Shown here one piece after another: positions 34,314 through 46,671 of a stretch of DNA of 64,000 nucleotides. The translations under genes were made by a program, and so were the position numbers. The stretch is from positions 15,177,002-15,241,001 of the forward strand of contig NC_019859.2 in assembly GCF_002234675.1 (NCBI RefSeq), in the 5' to 3' direction. How positions within the stretch are numbered: the stretch's first letter is position 1; each line of letters opens with the position of its first letter. Origin of the DNA: Oryzias latipes. Its lineage: Eukaryota > Chordata > Actinopteri > Beloniformes > Adrianichthyidae. The notes under the pieces are model-generated. The model was not told the origin of the DNA, ran no database searches, and saw only the letters and a program-made list of their open reading frames with translations.

Positions 34314-35229
34314 GATTGAGCATCAGCCAGTTTCAAAACGAAGCCATCAGCACCCAGCCACAGGACCAGGCCGTCAGCAGCCAGGACCATGTGTTGTATA
34401 GACTAGTGGCTAGAAGGCCATGTGTTCAATGGGGCTGATGGGTTGTCTTGACTAATAGGTTTACTCTGTGTTCAGCTTGTGTTGTGCACCTGAATGGGTT
34501 CAGTTTCTGTGTTCAAATAAATAAAAGTCAGTAGTTTTGAAAACCCTTGCTTCACTTGAAAATTTGTTTCCACTCATATCTTGATTTTAAGTGATTTTCT
34601 TTATCACGTTTTAAATAATGAGTTATGAATGTGATCTAACAAAGGTAAAGGGCAAATATTAACCATATATACTGATTGTAGTTGGATGAGGTAAACATCT
34701 GTCGAGTATTTTAACATCAAAGTGTTTGATTGTGAGGCATTAAAAACCACAACATGCAACGGGTCCACCAGACCCACGAACACTGGCTGAGTAACAAAAA
34801 TATGAACACCACACAAGGGTTAAAGAAGACTTTGGTAGCTTCTTCCCCAATTCTTCAAATTGAGAAAATACACATCTAATATATATTTTTGCAGTTGAAG
34901 AGATTCATAAGAGTTTAAGGGTTTTTTGTATTTTATTCTACATTTTACACACCATTGACAATAGGACCCTTCAGAATGTTGTTTTGCTCCATATTTTGCC
35001 TCGATTGTAGATCAGCTAAGGTAATACTGTTTTCCAAATGATCTACTGTTTTTACTGTTGAGTATTTTCTTATAGCTACACATTGTACTTCAGATTTTTT
35101 TTAGTTTGCAGCTCAATTTTTGTGGCTGTTCTGTGCATGTCTGGATTCTTTTTCTAACTTTTAAAATACTTTGAAGACTCACACCAATAAAAACTGTGGT
35201 TTTGATGTTTAAACATGTTCGTGTGGCAT

Positions 35230-35560
35230 TTTTATCACAATTTAATTCAATTCAATTTTATTTGTATAGCCCAAAATCACAACAACAGTCGTCTCAATGG
35301 GCTTCGAAGTAAAACATGAACTTAAATGGATCATGAATACAAAGAGTTCAATAGGAAAATACTAAAATTAACTAACAAACTGACTAAGCTATGCTGGCAT
35401 CCCTGCCCTTAGACCCCCCTTCGCGGTAAGGAAAAACTCCTAAAAAAACGGATTCCGGAAAAAACGAAGAAACCTCAGGGGTGCCCACATGAAGGAGGGA
35501 TCCTCCCCCAGGACGGACAGGCGATTTACCAGAACTCTGAGAGAAGAATTAACTTATCTA
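35230..35560 (+). repeat. Interspersed repeat, ATTTTATTTGTATAGCCC type, longer copy
   Basis: It opens like 31020-31095 and continues through CCCTTCGCGGTAAGGAAAAA, CTCC and GAAACCTCAGGGGTGCCC, a conserved core of an abundant fish repeat. No reading frame was recognised. Confidence 0.6.
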
Positions 35561-35920
35561 ACGCTACAACTACTACCACAATGGAGGACATGTATAAAAA
35601 ATGCTTTTCTGGGTTTGCTTTTCAGATTTTTCTATAGAAATTCATTTTCTATATTTTGCATCTGTAGACTTTGTGCCATTTTAATTCTTGAAGCATTTAC
35701 AGAGCCTTTTGTAAGAAAAAGGTTTTACATGATCAACTCATGGTTAAGGTTTTGGAAAAAACAGGTATACAGTACACCTTTTTCAAGAAAGAAGGGTGTT
35801 TAACTATAGTTGGCTTTTATTCATAAGTTTTAGCTTTTTATTTATTCATTTACTCTTTTGCATTTTATTCAACATTTTACCCATGAAAACGTATAGAGTG
35901 TCTGATTGTTTATCTTACTT

Positions 35921-36166
35921 ACTTTGAGGGTGACTTAGCGTGATATGACTGCCACTGGCATTGCCAAAAAGAAATTTGCAGAGACAGAGACACTTGATTG
36001 GTTAGAATCTGGCCCAATCAGCAGCTGTTTGATGGCAGCTTGTCACGTCAAACCGAAACTTAACTCAGCAAAGATAGTAAAAAAGTGAGATGACACACAA
36101 CGCATGCCAATTTCCTTTTTGGCGATGCCAGTGGCAGTCATACCACGCTAAGTCACCCTCAAAGTA
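35921..36166. mobile_element. Palindromic MITE with about 60-bp arms
   Basis: Left arm ACTTTGAGGGTGACTTAGCG, TGATATGACTGCCACTGGCA, TTGCCAAAAAG is repeated inverted at 36104-36166 with about four differences. The spacer is about 125 bp. It would fold into a long hairpin if transcribed. Confidence 0.85.
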
Positions 36167-36419
36167 GTCAGCAAAATCAAAGATAAAACAAAAGCGAGAT
36201 TTGACACAGCGCACGCAAAAAAATGTGTTTTGCAAATGCAAAAAACTTTTTTGAAAGCAAAAAAAAAGTTGTTGAAAGCAAAAAAAATATATCAAAGCAT
36301 AATAATAAATTATTGAAAAGCAAATATTTAATATTTTCACCTGCAACTTAGAAAGTTTTGTGTGCAACTTAGAAAGTTTTGTGTGCAACGTGGTGGCAGA
36401 AATATCACTCCATAGGTTT

Positions 36420-36650
36420 CTGTTCATCTTTGTCGGGTCATCTGCTCTGTTGTGTCACCAGTTTGGTTCTCCCCATAGTTTTGTCATGTTTCAGTTTGTT
36501 TATTTAATTTTTATTTCCTTTCACCAAGCCCGGGCCCCTGCATTTTGGGTCCTCCACCACCAGTTCTTGACAAAATGTATGCAAACATAATTCATATAAA
36601 TAAAGTTTAGCCTCAAATACAAAATGGGTTTATACAATTATACACAACTT
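36420..36650 (+). repeat. Interspersed repeat end, shared with 19290-19460 and 50925-50995
   Basis: CCTGCATTTTGGGTCCTCCA, CCACCAGTTCTTGACA matches 19420-19460; AATAAAGTTTAGCCTCAAAT matches the end at about 50945-50970. Class unknown. Confidence 0.55.
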
Positions 36651-37380
36651 GTGTCTGATTCAAAACCTCAAAAGCATTCAAGTTGCATTGTCATTGATCA
36701 TGAGCATTTTACAATAAATACATTTTATTAATTTAATTTTTCTTGAATCCACCAATCCCTGAGTGTATTTTTTCTATATGGACCTAATCCATTCTTTTTA
36801 TGGTGTTTTGTTGTTATATCTGCATATACCTTTGTGGTTACTAAGTTATCAGGTCTAATGTTACATTCAAGCCTAAATAGAACAGTGTTGTAGCTGAAAT
36901 AGAAGAATCAGCAAATTAACTCCTTTATATGTATACATTTCATTACATTACTGCTTCTTAATTGGATTTTTTTAATTTCTTTGAGGAAAAAGGTGAGCTT
37001 GGGTTCATTGAATGCAATGAACAGGCACAGTATTAAACACCTACCCCTGGACTGTTGAATGACAAAGACCCCCTTTGTCTTGTTTTTATAACTTTGTTAA
37101 TTAAAAAGGACGTTTTTGGCTGTAGTTGGAGCTCCGTTCTGCTGTGCTCTTTTCATACATTTTTATATGTTACAACTTTTTTTTTTTAAGACAACCCAGC
37201 AGTTCCTTTAAAAGTATTTGTTTTGTTTCTTTGGTGTACTGTTGCTTAATGTTAAATCAATTATTTACATTTACAGTAATAGTTTTCCTATTTTCAAAAT
37301 ATAAAGATGTAGATGTTTTTTAAAGTATTTTTTATAGGAAACAAAAATGCACCAAATTACCAGACAAAACATGCTTTGCA
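36651..37380. other. Intergenic right of gene G's 3' end
   Basis: AT-rich; no frame or repeat recognised apart from the gene's polyadenylation region near 37390. Confidence 0.4.
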
Positions 37381-37516
37381 TTGAAATTATTTATTTGACA
37401 AATGACCAAAAAACTGTGACATTTTTCCAATCAAATGAAGATGAACAAAGAGTGCTCAATCTCTCTTAAAGGAACAGAATGATAATCATTTTAGAAAGAA
37501 ATCACAGATTTCCATT

Positions 37517-37620
37517 TTATGCAGTGGTGGCTGTGGTTGCAGTCGTGGCTGTAGTTGCAGTAGTGGCTGTAGTTGCAGTCGTGGCCGTGGTTGCAGTCGT
37601 AGTTGTTGCAGCGGTCGTAG
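37517..37620 (-). repeat. Thr-Thr-Ala coding repeat (9-18 bp units)
   Basis: Plus-strand units such as GTGGCTGTAGTTGCAGTC recur with small changes. Period 9 and 18 bp keeps the frame as Thr-Thr-Ala. It occupies the C-terminus of array gene G. Confidence 0.8.
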
Positions 37621-38029
37621 CTGTAGCATACTGTTGCAGCAGGTTGAGGAGGAGCTGAAGGAATGTGCTATCCAATGCTGGTCTAGTTGATGTAGTTGGT
37701 CTAGGAGCCTTCATATAGTGGACAACATTAGCAAACATGGATCAGGAAAACAATTCACATTGACGGATATTTTGAAGCTTTTTTTTAAAAGAGGAATAAC
37801 TCACCTCTCCAGATTGTGAACCGCCCCTGTTTGGATGGGACACCCCGTGGCCTCTCTGTAAAAACACAACCGTTTTTATGTTTTCATATTAGATTAGCCT
37901 AAATTATTTAACAACAATGACAGAAAGAAATGTACAACTAAATTCTGCTGCAATAATAATAAGTTTTTTCAAACTTACAGCCTGAGTGAGGCTCAAGAGG
38001 CATCCAAGCACAAGTGCTACCTTTAGCAT
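37517..38029 (-). CDS. Array gene G: small secreted SCPP-like protein with Thr-Thr-Ala repeats
   Basis: Three coding exons in phase 0, 97 residues. Exon 37979-38029 encodes the signal peptide MLKVALVLGCLLSLTQA. Exon 37805-37855 encodes RGHGVSHPNRGGSQSGE, ending in Ser-Gly-Glu, an S-x-E site. Exon 37517-37708 encodes a Pro/Thr start (APRPTTSTRPALD), a leucine-rich segment (FLQLLLNLLQQ) and a C-terminal run of about 30 residues of alternating Thr-Thr-Ala. It is the copy nearest odam and the most diverged: its signal exon is two codons shorter and its second exon has lost the EHQR motif. The Thr tract is a likely target for mucin-type O-glycosylation. No function is known to me. A TATA box at 38193-38200 and an AATAAA near 37390 frame the gene. 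Confidence 0.82.
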
Positions 38030-38192
38030 TGTTGATTTAATGATGACACCTGTCAAACAAATGAGAAATTTTAGGAAGATAAAAAACATATTAAAATGTT
38101 TACATAATGAAAGTCAAGTCCTCACAGTTTGAACAAATGGTTAGAGAAGATCCTGGAAGTTTCTGCAGTGCTGAAGTGGCTGTTAGACCTCT

Positions 38193-38200
38193 CTTATATA
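38193..38200 (-). promoter_or_regulatory. TATA box of array gene G
   Basis: Minus strand GTATATAAGAGAGGTC, the same block as in the gene at 28463-28911. A non-coding exon 1 follows at about 38120-38170 (GATCTTCTCTAACCA...). Confidence 0.65.
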
Positions 38201-38209
38201 CAAGAGCAG

Positions 38210-39229
38210 AGCTGTTGAAAAAAGTACAACCATTATGAAATGTTCCAGCCCCATACTAAAGCTTCTAATAGTTCAACAAATCTCTGTCATCTACTTACAT
38301 CAGCCGCAGAAGACATGTTGAAATCACAAGCATTTGATTGGAAATCAAATTCAGTTCTTGAATAGGAAGCAACACCCACTAAGTTGAAGAGAAAATCCTT
38401 ACATCAGAAGATGTGGAATTCATAACTCCGTAAGAAATTATCTATAACATATATTTTATAAAATGAAGTCAGGCTGGCTATGAGGAAAAAAATCAATAAT
38501 AGTAACATTTCCTAACAATTTTCCTGACCATAACAAATATCGTAACCTTTTAACAACCCAACTAAGACAAAATCATTACAAATAAATGTTTTTGCCTTGG
38601 GGGAGTAATACAATCAATGTTTTTATTAATAGGTTTTCTGAATGTGCTTTCCTGTTTACCTGAGAAGGTATGTAAAGGGTTAAAATAGTTCATGCTAAGT
38701 TTAACTATTTAAACTAAGAGGGTTTCCTTCCGATGAAGCACCAAATCCAAAACTCTACAATCACAACAGAAACAAAAGAATTTCACGCGAGAGATCATTG
38801 TATAAAAAAGACGCTGCTATGCATCCAGAGATAGGTCTCTTTTGGATGCATGGTATGTTTTTTAGTACATTATTGTGATGGGAAGCTTGTGTTCATTTTC
38901 CATTTTTCCATTTTTCATTTATTTGGTTTGCTCTCATTAGTTTGTTTCTTTTTACAATTAATTGAGTTTGTATTTGTGTTTGTTTTTGTTAATGCTCACA
39001 CGCTGTAGGGATTTTACAAGCTGGTTCATTCCATGTTAAATTTGGCACAAAAATTGTAATTTGGGAAATGCTTATATCTCTTCCTGACCTCACCTTGACT
39101 TTCTCACTGATGACACCTGCACCTTTAAATCTTGTCTTTTAACAAATATTAAAGGTTTGTGAAAATTTGAAATCCAAATCTTTGTTTTATTATATTTATT
39201 GTTTTATCTATTTACAATTGTGCAAGTTT
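38210..39229. other. Upstream flank of gene G
   Basis: Begins with a diverged form of the array upstream block; otherwise AT-rich and unassigned. Confidence 0.4.
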
Positions 39230-39690
39230 TCCCACCTACAAAGATTAGACAGATGTGTACATTTCAGGTATTTAGGTAAACCTCAACCATGAGAGACAAA
39301 ATGAGAAAAGAAAATCCAGATAATCCCATCGTCTGATTTCTAAAGAACTTATTTGTAAATTATGTGGGGAAATGAGTATTTGGTCACCTAGAAACAGGCA
39401 AGGTGTCTAGCTCTCACAGACCTGTAACTTCTCTGTATATGAACTTCTGTCTTCCACTCATTACCTGTAGAAATGGCACCTGTTTGAACTAGTTATCTAT
39501 ATAAAACCTCAAATAGTCACACTCCAGACACTCCAGTGAAGATGAAACGTGACTGGGTCTTTCAGCATGACAACGATCCCAAACACACTGCCTGGGTAAC
39601 GAAGGAGTTGCTTCATAAAAAGCGTTTCAAGGTGAATTTGAAGAGTTTGGGATTTCTGTGTGTGAATTTGCCCATAAATCTGCTTCAGAC
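39230..39690 (+). mobile_element. Tc1-like transposon, heavily truncated
   Basis: Left end with GAGAGACAAAATGAGAAAAG and GGGGAAATGAGTATTTGGTC, then a jump to transposase text ([20 protein letters not shown]) at about 39560-39632. The right end was not seen. Confidence 0.7.
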
Positions 39691-41147
39691 GGTTGGTAAA
39701 AATGTATAAATGAATAAAATAATTATTTAAATGTTTAATCATAGCTCAAAGTTACTGCAAGAAAACCTATCAGTAAAAACTGCATCACAAAACTGCATCA
39801 AGTCTATAGAAATGAGAAAATCCAATCCATTTAAGTACTTTCTTTGGTGATGATTAAATAGAAATTTAAATAGGAATTGCCCAACTGCTTTTGCAGATTC
39901 TGTTTATGCTCTTTGTTTCAATAATTTTTCCAATTACCGTGCTGACCAGAGAGTTGTTTTTTTTTTGTTTTTTTTTTAGAACTGTCACAGTTTCTTTAAA
40001 GTCGTCATATAATGTTGGTCAAACAACAGATCATAAATGACCAAGAGAACTTCATCTGACAGAAATGTCTGTGAAAAATCCCCAAACTGTGATGAAATTT
40101 AATAAACTAATGTGTCTGCCACGTCTGCTCATGGAACCAAAGTCTCAATATTATTTAACACCCGACAGCTTATGTGTCATTAAAACAGTTGCAATACTGT
40201 GTGGGACTGATACATTGAGACATAAGCTAAAACAACTGCAATAGTTAATCACTAGAATAACTAACGCCTCGCTTGCCACGATGGATTCTGAAGTTTTGGT
40301 TTTGTCAAGCAGCTGTTAGTTTGCTGCAAATAAATAAGCGAACGAGTTCGCCTTTCAGGAAGGCAGACTCTGCAGTATTTTGCTTCGGTCCCCCCCCCCC
40401 CTCCCACCCCCAGGGCGGGTAGTTAATTAACTCACCTGTTCAGCGTCCTATTTAAGTCCAGGTGTGCAGCCGTTCATTCTCTTCCTTACCGCAGCGCTGC
40501 ATTCGTCGCCCCACCCTCCTCCCTGGCTACCACCTGTAGGGTCCGTTCGGGGTTATCACCCAAAGGTTTTATGGAAAAATTATCTCATGGAATTGTACGG
40601 AGCCTTATGCCAAATGAAAAGATTGTGAATGCCAACTAAGAATGTGAAACTAAGGATGTGAAAATAAATATTTTACTGCATGAGTTTGTCTGACTGAAAG
40701 ATAAAAAACTGAAAGAGGGTCACATTTTGAGAATTTATAGTACTGCATGAACATAACACATAATCAAATGGCTGTCCAGGCTGGACCAGATTACCTAAAC
40801 AACATTCCACAAGTAACCCATAGCCAGGGCAAGGCAACATATAGAAATGAAAACTTGTCAAAGACAAAATAAATTAAAAAAAAAACAATCAAATAGGAAA
40901 ATGTAAATCAATAGTTTTAATTAAAGGAAAGTACAATGATCAACCAACTGTCTAACTTCAGAATACTTCATTCATCTGCTTTAGCTTTCAGCTGTTCTCT
41001 TTAGAGGTCGCCGTGGCAAATCATTCATCTCCATCTATTATGTTATGCCTGTAAAATGTCAGTATGAGGAATATATGTTATATATGTTTGTGTGTGTTTT
41101 GAACAGTTTGGAAGATAAAAAACAGATATTAAGATAACTAACTATGT
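39691..41147. other. Intergenic with a C-rich tract
   Basis: 40390-40560 has a C-rich stretch, CCTATTTAAGTCCAGGTGTG (TATA-like) and GC-rich text downstream. It could be a promoter of a lost element; no coding frame follows. Confidence 0.35.
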
Positions 41148-41372
41148 TGTTTCCCTTTCGGCTTTTCCCATCAGGGGTCGCCACAGCGAACAAGTCGCAT
41201 GGTAAACTTGGCAATGTTTTACGCCGGATGCCCTTCCTGACGCAACCCTCTCAAAGCATCCGGGCTTGGGACCGGCACAGAGGTAGAGAAGGGAACAGGG
41301 AGCAGCCCGGAGTCGAACCCTGGTTTCACGGACGGAAGGTGCCGCAAACCAGCATGAGCTAAACCGGCCGCA
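41148..41372 (-). mobile_element. tRNA-derived SINE, second family
   Basis: On the minus strand it begins GCCGGTTTAGCTCATGCTGG (A-box-like) and has the B-box GGTTCGACTCC (about 41310-41320), followed by GCATCCGGCGTAAAACATTG. The right half contains the conserved CCATCAGGGGTCGCCACAGC. Confidence 0.75.
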
Positions 41373-41724
41373 AGATAACTAACTATAATACACTGTAAAG
41401 ATACTTTAACTATTAACTGAAAAAATCATAAAATTAAACAGTTTTTTTATTTGTTTTTATAAGAAAAGAAAGAATTCAGAGGTGGACATGGGTTGTGTTT
41501 CCTGTGAGATATTTTTCCCTAATTTAAAAAGCTTCATAATGTGCTGCTTGGATGGCATTTTATATTATCCAATGTGTAGCCAGTGATGATAGGTCTTAAT
41601 TTGAATTATGCAGAGTTACACTTTAGTATTACCTTAAATAGAAAGGTCTTTAAGTTTTTTCTGTCATCTGGAGATAAATCAAGCAGCATTTAGACTGAAA
41701 GGGAAAAAAAACGTTTGGGGAAAC

Positions 41725-43735
41725 ATTAAGATTCAAGATTTGTTTGTTGTCATTTCACTCATTGTATTTGCAGAGGAATACACACAATACACAGGTGAGT
41801 TGTTGTTCCTCAATATTATGACAGTACAAAAAAAGAAAGCAATAAAATAGAATAAAAGCAGAGAAAAATAGCAATCAACTAGAATAAAACAGCAATAAAA
41901 TAAAGGCCAGCATTCAGTATTAAAGCCAGTCTTCAATCAATACAGTGAGTATGTACATTCAGCAGCAGTCTTTTATGAGAGGGTTGGTTGTGAGGGTCCA
42001 TAGGCATATATTGTGTATCTGGGTGGTGTGGATGGTGGGGTAATCTAATGGGTCTTATTGCGGTGTGGAGTTTGTGAGAGCATGTATGAATGAGGACAAC
42101 AGTAGCTGTAGCAGCCTCACAGCTTGTGGAATGACGCTTTTTAACATCCTGCTAGATCTGCAGCTGATACTCCTTAACTTCTCCCCTGATGGCATGAGGG
42201 GGAACAGTACACGAGACGGGTGCTGAGGGTCCGTAAGGATGGAGGTTGCTCTGCGTATGCAGCGCTGCTCGTATAACTCCCCCAGGAACAGGAGAGGTGC
42301 ACCAACAATGTTGCCCGCAGACTTAACAATCTTGCTGAGCCGTTGTTTGTCCTGAACCTAGTAGCTGCCAAACCAGGATGTAAAGCTCTGTGTCAGAATG
42401 TTTTCAATGGCGCCCTTGTAGATGGTGATGAGTCTCTGGAGGAGATGGAGGGGCTTTTGTTTTTTCCTGATGACCATTGTGGAGTTGGTTGAGAAGAAAG
42501 ACAAGCCATTAGTGAGTTGCACCCCTAGAAACTTGACACTGTTGACCTTCTCCACTTCTCAACAGCAGCTCCTTTTATGGTCAGATATGTGTTGTGGTGA
42601 TTGCCAGATGCCCTGAAGTTGATCAACATTTCTTTTGTTTTGTCCACGTTGATCCGGAGGTTATGGGATTTACACCTCACTGCTAGCTGCTCCACCTCCA
42701 TTCTTTATGCAGACTTATCATTGTTGTTTATGAGACCGATCACTGTTGTGTCATCTGCAAACTTAACAATGCAGTTGGGGCTGAATCACAATCGTGCGTG
42801 AGCAGACTGAGCTGCAGTGGGCTTAGGACACACCCTTGTGTTGAGCCTGTGCTCACTGAGATGGGCCTTGATGTGTGTCTTGAATGTCTTCAGCCGGTCT
42901 GTCCGAAAGCTCAGTGTGCAAATTGTAGATTGCGATTTCCACACTAAGTAGCCTCAGCTTCTCCACCAGCTGCTGTAGAATAATCATGTTAAAAGCCTGG
43001 CTGAAATCGATGAAGAGGACTCTAGCACAGGTTCTTTTCCTCTCCAGATGTGACCAGATGAGAGTGGTGGAGATGGCATCTTCCGTGGATTGATTAGCTT
43101 TACATGCAAATTGTAAAGGGGTCCTTATTGATTGAGAGAATGTTCTTGATGTGCTTTAGGACCAAGTGCTGTAGACATTTGGTCACAACTTGTGTGAGGG
43201 ACACGGGGTGAAAGTCATTTGGGCAGGCTGGATTTGACTTCTTTGGGACTGGAGTAATAACAGCAGTTTTCAGACAGGTGGGCACAAATGCCTGCCTGAG
43301 TGATGCGTTAAAGATATTGGTGGGGACATCTTTCAGTTGCTCCATGCAACCTCACAGAACCTGTCCAGGGAGTTTGCTTCTGTGTGGATTGACAGTGGAG
43401 AAAGCCTTCCTCACCTCAGCAGTCAGCAGCTGCAATGCTGTGTCGCTGGATGACAGCGGGAGCATATGTGTTGTTTACCTCAAACTGGGCGTAGAAGTTC
43501 CTCCAGTAGAGTGAGATTATTCTGGTATATTGTTTTTGTGTATACAGCTTCCTCACCTCTCTAATCCCCCGTGACAGGTTTTTCCTTGCCAGACTATATG
43601 CTGCTGCATCTCCTGATTTAAATGCCTTGCCCCGGACTCTCAACAAGGAACGTACTTCTCCTGTTAGCCATGGTTTGTAATTTGATTTCTTCCTGGTGGT
43701 CTTGACCACTGTCACGTTATCCACACATTTCTTAA
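41725..43735 (-). mobile_element. L2/Rex1-group LINE, decayed
   Basis: Minus-strand fragments: an N-terminal piece at 43724-43416 (PWLTGEVRSLLRVRGKAFKS), a reverse transcriptase start at 43345-43100 (FVPTCLKTAVITPVPKKSNP) and the downstream region at 42555-42358 (VNSVKFLGVQLTNGLSFFS). Frames are broken in many places. The 3' tail on the minus strand ends TTGAATCTT-like, as in the copy at 45578. Confidence 0.78.
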
Positions 43736-45577
43736 GCTAGTCAGTGGCAAACACCGTGTATTCCTACAGGTCAGTGATATCATCACCAACCGCATTATTG
43801 AAAGCCTTGTGTTTTAAAGGTGCTATTCAAATAAACTTTGATTTAAGTTGATTTGATTATCGTAAGTTGCTGCTTTCCTGAAAATGTCCCATTGTGTTGT
43901 CTCAAAGCAGTCCTGCAGTGCTGAACTAAAAGTTTTGGTTTGGAGTTGCTATTAATTAACTAAAGACAATCAAATATCTAAGATGTCTTGAAGTTGAGTC
44001 ATAAAAGCTGGATTTAATGTTTTCCCTCCTTGCAATATTTTGCTACTCATCCAGGCAACATGGATGAAAGTAACAGATGTCATGGCTCAAATTCAAGACA
44101 GTGTCACCTGGATAACTGAGAATCTTTATTGACATCTTGGCAAGATAGATTTTCTTTCTGGTAATTTTTGGCTAAGCACGTTTTGGTCCAAATAGCAGCA
44201 AAACTCACCTATATAAATATGTTGATAAGGATGCTGCAAGGAATTTACATGGCTGCATCTTTTTTATGTGTTCATGTTATTAGCTACATTATGAAAACAA
44301 ATGTTATCCCTACAAGAAAGTATAATACTCACACACTATTTTTTTTAAACAAAGTCAAAAAGGAACTCTATTGTTGTTGTTTTCAGCCACCAGCAACAAT
44401 TTCAAAACACAACAGGTACTTGAAGGGCAGACTGTCATGTTACTCATGGCAGCAACCAAACAAAACCTAACTTTACTCATTTCAGCCATTCTTATCGTTT
44501 AAATGTACTAAGGAAACGCAGTCTACATTTTCATGTACTTGTTATGTTATTATGTTTTGCTGCAACTCAAAAACATCCATAAGATCATTTTTTATAGTTT
44601 ACTCTGCTTTTTATATAAAAAAAAAGACAGAAACATAAATTGGTCTGGAAGATGTCAGTGAAGGGTTTTAAATTCTACCAAACAATTTTGGTTGATGAGT
44701 TTCCTGTACCTGTTCTCAATATTCAATCTAAAACTGGTTGTGGACTCTGTCATTTGTAATGTCTGCGCAGATGAGGCGCATGCTCTGGCACTCCCCACCT
44801 CTCACTGTTTGAGATCCAAGATGTAAATGGCGCCCCCTTGTGAGATTTTTTCAGCTCCACACTTCATACTTTCCATTCTTCGATTTTTCTATACTATCTA
44901 CAGTATTCCAGCTGATATCTAAAAAATAACCAATGCTTTTGGTAAGTAAAAAAAGTAACAAATTTTGGCTAATTTGACAACATTCATAAAACTGTGAGCT
45001 CCTTTGGGAGAACTGAGGAGGAGCAAAAATTCAACAGAATTGTAGAAAAGTAGCAGGCTCGAGTTTTTACTGTGGGGATTGTAACAAGAACTGCCAGGAA
45101 GGATTAGCCTTAAACTTTAGTAGCAAACCTAAAAGGGTTAAAGGGCCAAATAGGAACACAGATTTCCAACTTGCAGTAGTCACCAGTCAACCTAACAGGA
45201 CAAGTTTTGAAAAGAGGTGGTAAGCAGGGAAAACTCATACATGCATAGAGAGAGAACATAAACCTCGGTGTCCCCAGGTGGGATTTGAGGCAAAATGAGA
45301 CTGCTTGCAAAAATCTGTGCTATCCTTAATGAGCAGAGTTAGATTGTTGGGTTGCACTGCTGTGACTGCTGCTCACTCTGCCAGGCGACAGTTCAAACAC
45401 TGAGAACAGGATTCCCACACCCACACAAAAAAGGTGAAACGTTGTTATAATTTGAATTTATGTCAACACAGATATTATGATTCATTTTGTTGTAAAAGTA
45501 AAGTAAATAAAAGTCTCTTAACTATTAAGACAATAACTGAGAAAGTGGAATAAATTTGTTTTGTTGTGTTTTTCTTA
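43736..45577. other. Intergenic, unassigned
   Basis: AT-rich sequence between two LINE fragments; the frames seen are short and without similarity that I recognise. Confidence 0.4.
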
Positions 45578-46500
45578 TGTATCCAGCTTGGGGACGAAGC
45601 AGCCTACAGGAGGGAGGTGGCCAGTCTGGTGACATGGTGTGAGGACAACAACCTCACCCTCAACACAGACAAGACAAAGGAGATGATAGTGGACATGAGG
45701 AAGGAGATAAAGAACCTTCATCAGCCGCTTCTTATCCAGGGTCTGGAAGTGGAGAGGGTGAGCAGCTTCAAATATCTGGGGGTCCACCTCAGCCAGGACC
45801 TCACCTGGACACTAAACACGTCACAGCTGGTGAAGAAAGCTCATCAGCGGCTTTACTTTCTGAGGAGGCTGAGGAGGTTCGGCATGTCCCCAAAGATCCT
45901 CAGCAACTTCTACAGCTGCATGGTTGAGTCCATTCTGACCAGCTGCATCACAGTGTGGTACGGCAGCTCTACCGCCATGGACGGCAAACGCCTGCAGAGA
46001 GTGGTGAAGACTGCATCCAAGATCATCAGGACTCCTCTTCCATCGCTGCAGAGCATATACAAACGTGGGGTCTGCAGGAGAGCTGCCTCCATAGTCAAGG
46101 ACCCCACCCACCCGCAACAAGGTCTGTTCACTCTCCTCCCCTCAGGACGGAGGTACAGGAGTGTGAAGTGCAGGACCACCAGACTCAAGAACTCTTTATT
46201 TCCCTCTGCCATCAGATTCCTTAACAGCTGACAGGAGTCTGAAACAACAAACTGCACCTTGCACACCCTTGCACATCCTCACCGTTCGCTACTGTTATTA
46301 TCACATTTGCACATTTGCAGTTTTAGAATTTGCCACTCGACATCTTGTGTTTTTGTGTGTATGTTGTGCATGAATTTTCCTCTATACTTTTTGGCATTCA
46401 GAGCAGACAGCAAAGAAAGAATTTCATTGTGCAGGGAAACCCGTTTCTTACTGTGCATATGACAATCAACCCTTTAAATCTTGAATCTTTGAATCTTGAA
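45578..46500 (+). mobile_element. L2/Rex1-group LINE 3' fragment, open to its stop
   Basis: The frame is open to 46231: LGDEAAYRREVASLVTWCED, SSFKYLGVHLSQDLTWTLNT, RLYFLRRLRRFGMSPKILSN and a C-terminus KNSLFPSAIRFLNS. It is the region after the reverse transcriptase core, so the copy is 5'-truncated and inactive. The 3' end has tail repeats TTGAATCTTTGAATCTTGAA. It appears to be the youngest LINE in the window because its frame is undamaged. Confidence 0.82.
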
Positions 46501-46671
46501 GAAATGCCTAACATTTTGGTTTATAATTTTATGATTATAAAAAAAAATACTGCACACACCATCATATTTGATGACATTCTTTATTATATATATTAAAAGC
46601 ATGCAGTTTCCAGTAAGTCTCAGTCAGGTTTCAGCATTTGCTTTATGCTTCACTTGTTTAGCAGGTTTCCT

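Larger units (their letters stand above)
33261..34823 (+). mobile_element. piggyBac-like transposon remnant with a nested SINE
   Basis: It is bounded by TTAA at both ends (33261-33264 and 34820-34823), with inverted ends CCCTTATGTGGTGTTCAT and, complemented, CCCTTGTGTGGTGTTCAT. Inner palindromes GGGTCCACTGGACCC (about 33450) and GGGTCCACCAGACCC (about 34760) lie near each end. Inside are a (GT)n tract, a 56-residue N-terminal transposase frame (33858-34025) and a SINE at 34027-34313. The catalytic part of the transposase is missing. Confidence 0.8.

Noticed and set aside
37517-38029. Gene G as a true antifreeze glycoprotein
   Set aside because: Repeats are Thr-Thr-Ala, no cleavable spacer residues are visible, and the gene belongs by structure to the SCPP array. 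Only a compositional likeness was kept.
40390-40560. Possible LTR or orphan gene promoter
   Set aside because: A TATA-like TATTTAAG in a C-rich stretch only; no repeated partner, primer-binding site or frame was found.
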